Part shown: positions 7,007 through 9,165 of the stretch, one piece after another
Layout: every line of letters begins with the position of its first letter
Position numbering within the stretch: the stretch's first letter is position 1
Origin: CAZCFB01 sp964511535
GTDB lineage: Bacteria > Myxococcota_A > Polyangia > GCA-2747355 > CAZCFB01
DNA length: 9,165 nt
Direction: 5' to 3'
NCBI GenBank assembly: GCA_964511535.1
Contig: CAZEFW010000241.1
Coordinates: forward strand, 1-9,165
The notes under the pieces: model-generated
Told to the model about the DNA's origin: nothing
Databases searched by the model: none
Seen by the model: only the letters and a program-made list of their open reading frames with translations
Program-made: the position numbers and the translations under genes

Positions 7007-7020
7007 ACCAGCGCGCTGGT
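7007..7020. promoter_or_regulatory. Perfect 14-bp palindrome just upstream of the GT4 gene (candidate operator or hairpin)
   Basis: ACCAGCGCGCTGGT is its own reverse complement and ends seven bases before the ATG at 7028. It sits where a Shine-Dalgarno sequence would be expected, and no good SD is visible. A dimeric regulator could bind the DNA, or the transcript could fold over the start region. No regulator is encoded in the window. Confidence 0.4.
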
Positions 7021-7027
7021 GACCCAG

Positions 7028-8140
7028 ATGTCCAATCGATTTGCAGTCATCTTCCCAAAAGACTCTGAGGCTCTGTTCAATACAGAATGCCGCAGGACTT
7101 TCGGCGGCGCGAGTGTACAGATGTACAATATCGCGATCGGACTGAATGAGATCGACGCGGTGGACACCTATTGCCTGATCCCGAGTTACCATTCGCTCGA
7201 CGAAAAAGCACAGAACGAGTTCCGTCTCATAAAAACTTACAAGGAAACGGACAACTTTGCACTCAAGGCGCTGAGCGTGTTCCGTTCTCTTGGAAGAATC
7301 GCGCCCGATGTGATCATTCAACACGGGTTGACGACGGAGTCATGCATACTGGCGGCATATTGCAGGCTGGCGGGCATTAAGTTCATATTCATGTTTGCGC
7401 ATGATGTTGAGGCAAAGGGGCTCTCACAGACGACACAGAACAAGGTCAAACTGTTCAAGCTCCTTTTGGATTGCTCACACTGCCTGATCAGCCAGAACAA
7501 CTATCAGGAGCGGGTGTTGAGGACCCGTTATGGAGCCAGATCGATCGTGGTCCACAATGGCTTCGTCATTCCGGAGAGAAGGCAGGGGGGCGAGAGCATT
7601 CTGTGGGTCGCGAGGTGCGAGACATGGAAGAACCCGGAGCTGTTCATTGAAATTGCGAATAGACACCCGGCGGAGAGTTTTGTAATGGTCTGCCCCCGGG
7701 CGGGAGACGACGAGCTGTTCGCGAAGGTCCGGTCCCGAGCTGATGCCGTGGAGAACTTGCAGTTCCATGATTTCATCCCGAGGGATCAAATAGACTCCTT
7801 CTTTCAGAGCGCGAAGCTGTTCCTGAATACATCGAAATTCGAAGGCTTCCCTCAGACCTTCATTCAGGCGGCGATGAACAGCACGCCGATAATTACCCTC
7901 AACGTGAACCCGGGAGGTTTCCTGGATGATCATGGGTGCGGATCATGCTCGGGTGGAGATTTTGACTTGCTGGATGCCACCTTATCCAGCCTCCTGGGAG
8001 ACAGCGATACGCTGTCCCGCATGTCGGAAAACGCCTACTGCTATGCGCTTGAAAACCATGACATCAGGGATACCGTCGAGCGATTGTTGGAGTTGGCCAC
8101 CGAACCGAAGCACTGTACGCATGGGTCTTGCACATCGTGA
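7028..8140 (+). CDS. GT4-type (GT-B fold) glycosyltransferase
   Basis: The protein has 370 residues from the ATG at 7028. The frame is open back to a TTG at 6974, but that extension lacks an SD and crosses a palindrome; MSNRFAVIF at 7028 is a natural first strand. The N-terminal acceptor domain runs to about 180. The donor domain opens with ILWVARCETWKNPELF (191-206), where R196 and K201 fit the phosphate-binding pair of GT4 enzymes. The C-terminal motif is FEGFPQTFIQ (271-280), followed by NVNPGGF (292-298). The first glutamate of the E-x7-E motif is present (E272) but the second is Gln280. I see no signal peptide or membrane helix, so it is probably a cytoplasmic enzyme adding a sugar from a nucleotide-sugar to a lipid-linked polysaccharide precursor. 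The sugar is unknown. GC is far lower than in the GT-C genes, which suggests transfer. A methyltransferase-like gene follows after 82 bases. Confidence 0.85.
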   Translation: MSNRFAVIFPKDSEALFNTECRRTFGGASVQMYNIAIGLNEIDAVDTYCLIPSYHSLDEKAQNEFRLIKTYKETDNFALKALSVFRSLGRIAPDVIIQHGLTTESCILAAYCRLAGIKFIFMFAHDVEAKGLSQTTQNKVKLFKLLLDCSHCLISQNNYQERVLRTRYGARSIVVHNGFVIPERRQGGESILWVARCETWKNPELFIEIANRHPAESFVMVCPRAGDDELFAKVRSRADAVENLQFHDFIPRDQIDSFFQSAKLFLNTSKFEGFPQTFIQAAMNSTPIITLNVNPGGFLDDHGCGSCSGGDFDLLDATLSSLLGDSDTLSRMSENAYCYALENHDIRDTVERLLELATEPKHCTHGSCTS

Positions 8141-8211
8141 CCACACTTCATCCGGAGGGGTTCACAAGCATCAAGGTCTCGCTACATTCCGCAATTCGAT
8201 GAAACATCAGA

Positions 8212-8216
8212 AGAGG
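8212..8216 (+). promoter_or_regulatory. Ribosome binding site of the methyltransferase-like gene
   Basis: AGAGG lies six bases before the ATG at 8223 and supports that start. The 82-base gap after the GT4 stop shows no other clear signal. Confidence 0.6.
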
Positions 8217-8222
8217 CGCTGA

Positions 8223-9119
8223 ATGGGAATTCTGTATAGCAACGCCGCCCTGCTGGTCAAAGCAAAACGTCGAAACGTATCCTTTGACAATTTGCTCACC
8301 ATTGGCCACCTGAACCAGTATCTGTCTCGCAAGCAACTCGAGCAGTTGGCCAGGACAGGCAACCTGCAGGTCAACACCGCGGACCTCGCGCAGAGCGAAT
8401 ATGCAGACCGGTTCTTTGAAACATTCCTTGGGGCAAAAAACCTAACGTCACTGGATTACTCGGACTATCAAGGTAGCGATATAGTCCACGACATGAACAA
8501 GCCCATCGACCCGATTTATCACGAGGAGTTTGACGCTGTCATCGATGGTGGTTCACTCGAGCATGTCTTCAATTTCCCGGTTGCCCTAAAAAACTGTATG
8601 AGCCTTGTGAAGAAAGGCGGCAGCATCTTTCTGTTCTCCATGTGCAACAATCACACGGGGCATGGCTTCTACCAGTTCAGTCCTGAGCTTTTTTATAGAG
8701 TGTTCCACGAATCGAACGGCTATCGCATAGTCGACGTGATATTGGAAATACATCCCTTTCCAGGCGCAGAGTTGAGCACACGGTCAAAGTGCTTCTCGGT
8801 CAAAGACCCTGCCCAGGTCAACAGCAGGATTGGACTGGTCTCCAGGTCACCAGTCACGATCATGGTTCATGCAATTCGCACTGATACGAGGCCCATTTTT
8901 CAAGAATTCCCCATTCAATCCGATTACAAGGCACAGTACGCCAGGCATGCCCAAGGCGACAATGATGAGAGAGGAGGCCTGACCGGAGCCCTGAATGCGC
9001 TGGCTCTGAAGGCATTCGCCCATTTGCCTTCACAGTTCGAAGACTACGTCAGGGGAAAGAGGCAACTCTGGCGTTGTTCGGTTTCAAACAGGCGCTTTTA
9101 CACCAGATGGTATCCATGA
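8223..9119 (+). CDS. Class I SAM-dependent methyltransferase-like protein of polysaccharide loci
   Basis: The 298-residue protein resembles a methyltransferase-like family found in polysaccharide clusters. TIGHLNQYLS (26-35) comes first. SLDYSDYQGSDIVHDMN (76-92) follows, with an acidic strand end (D78) where SAM-binding folds hold the ribose. DAVIDGGSLEHVFNFP (104-119) is the strand-four region, and HGFYQFSPELFYRVF (147-161) is a conserved later segment. The glycine-rich GxGxG motif I is not evident; the stretch before the acidic strand is FLGAKN (68-73), so SAM binding is unproven. The likely role is modification of a surface-glycan sugar, or a partner role for the GT4 enzyme just upstream. 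The two are probably co-transcribed and share low GC. The TGA stop overlaps a possible ATG of a following gene at 9116. Confidence 0.75.
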   Translation: MGILYSNAALLVKAKRRNVSFDNLLTIGHLNQYLSRKQLEQLARTGNLQVNTADLAQSEYADRFFETFLGAKNLTSLDYSDYQGSDIVHDMNKPIDPIYHEEFDAVIDGGSLEHVFNFPVALKNCMSLVKKGGSIFLFSMCNNHTGHGFYQFSPELFYRVFHESNGYRIVDVILEIHPFPGAELSTRSKCFSVKDPAQVNSRIGLVSRSPVTIMVHAIRTDTRPIFQEFPIQSDYKAQYARHAQGDNDERGGLTGALNALALKAFAHLPSQFEDYVRGKRQLWRCSVSNRRFYTRWYP

Positions 9120-9165
9120 TGGCTTCTTCCCACTGTTTGATGAACCAGGCAGCTGGCGTTCTCCC
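9116..9165 (+). CDS. Possible start of a further gene, cut by the window edge
   Basis: An ATG at 9116 overlaps the stop of the methyltransferase-like gene (ATGA arrangement), and its frame stays open to the edge, beginning M-M-A-S-S-H-C-L. Such overlaps are common in translationally coupled operons. The stretch is only 16 codons long. Another frame, starting with GAT at 9118, is also open and reads D-G-F-F-P-L-F-D-E-P, which looks more protein-like and could instead be a shifted continuation of the upstream protein. I cannot choose between them. Confidence 0.25.
   Translation, partial: MMASSHCLMNQAAGVL

Larger units (their letters stand above)
6636..7027. other. Divergent intergenic region, no convincing gene
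   Basis: About 390 bases separate the start of the leftward GT-C operon from that of the rightward GT4 gene, so promoters for both should lie here. Short open frames exist on both strands, but none has a recognisable motif or a supported start. On the reverse strand TATACT (6726-6721) is a fair -10 box for the GT-C operon, but the nearest -35-like TTGGTT is only 14 bases away, so that promoter is weakly supported. The region also holds a palindrome CGCCATGGCG (6801-6810), an imperfect hairpin (6809-6848), TTTCGAAA (6990-6997) and a 14-bp palindrome (7007-7020). Base composition falls across this region from GT-C-like to GT4-like values. Confidence 0.7.

Noticed and set aside
6645..7022. 125-codon plus-strand frame in the divergent intergenic region
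   Set aside because: It has no supported start and no recognisable motif, and it covers the sites where promoters are expected.
1..9165. CRISPR array, tRNA or rRNA gene, transposase or insertion-sequence ends
   Set aside because: I found no spaced direct repeats of CRISPR type, no tRNA-like fold, and no transposase or terminal inverted repeats. The only tandem repeat is the short heptamer array.

Overview
The window is GC-rich bacterial DNA, most likely from a gammaproteobacterium. The lineage is inferred from GC content, Shine-Dalgarno-led genes and the envelope-glycan gene types; nothing in the sequence names a genus. It holds eight protein genes, one of them cut by the left edge. I see no rRNA, tRNA, CRISPR array or insertion sequence.

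Left part (1-1993): a secreted or periplasmic protein of unknown function runs leftward off the window. It diverges from a rightward thiolase of the SCP-x/archaeal-like type (644-1897), which probably acts in acyl-CoA metabolism. After the thiolase comes a short array of degenerate 7-bp repeats, in the gap where the thiolase converges with a leftward Uma2-family nuclease-fold gene.

Middle part (1994-6635): four leftward genes. In transcription order they are a GT-C membrane glycosyltransferase (485 aa), a second GT-C membrane glycosyltransferase (615 aa; start 7 bases after the first gene's stop), a GtrA-family four-helix membrane protein, and the Uma2 gene after a gap of about 195 bases rich in GC palindromes. 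The first three make a coherent envelope-glycan unit. GtrA proteins are thought to help move undecaprenyl-phosphate-linked sugars across the inner membrane, and GT-C enzymes use such lipid-linked sugars on the periplasmic side. The GtrB-type synthase that would load the lipid carrier is not in the window.

Right part (6636-9165): after a divergent intergenic region of about 390 bases come a GT4-type GT-B glycosyltransferase and a SAM-methyltransferase-like protein, both rightward. They are much lower in GC than the GT-C genes (sample rows about 43-47% against 80%), which suggests a separately acquired polysaccharide locus. The sequence stays open after the methyltransferase stop, so another gene may start at the edge.

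No obviously new system stands out. The strongest leads are the paired GT-C/GtrA unit without GtrB, the sharp composition change between the two glycan loci, and the 14-bp palindrome just upstream of the GT4 start.
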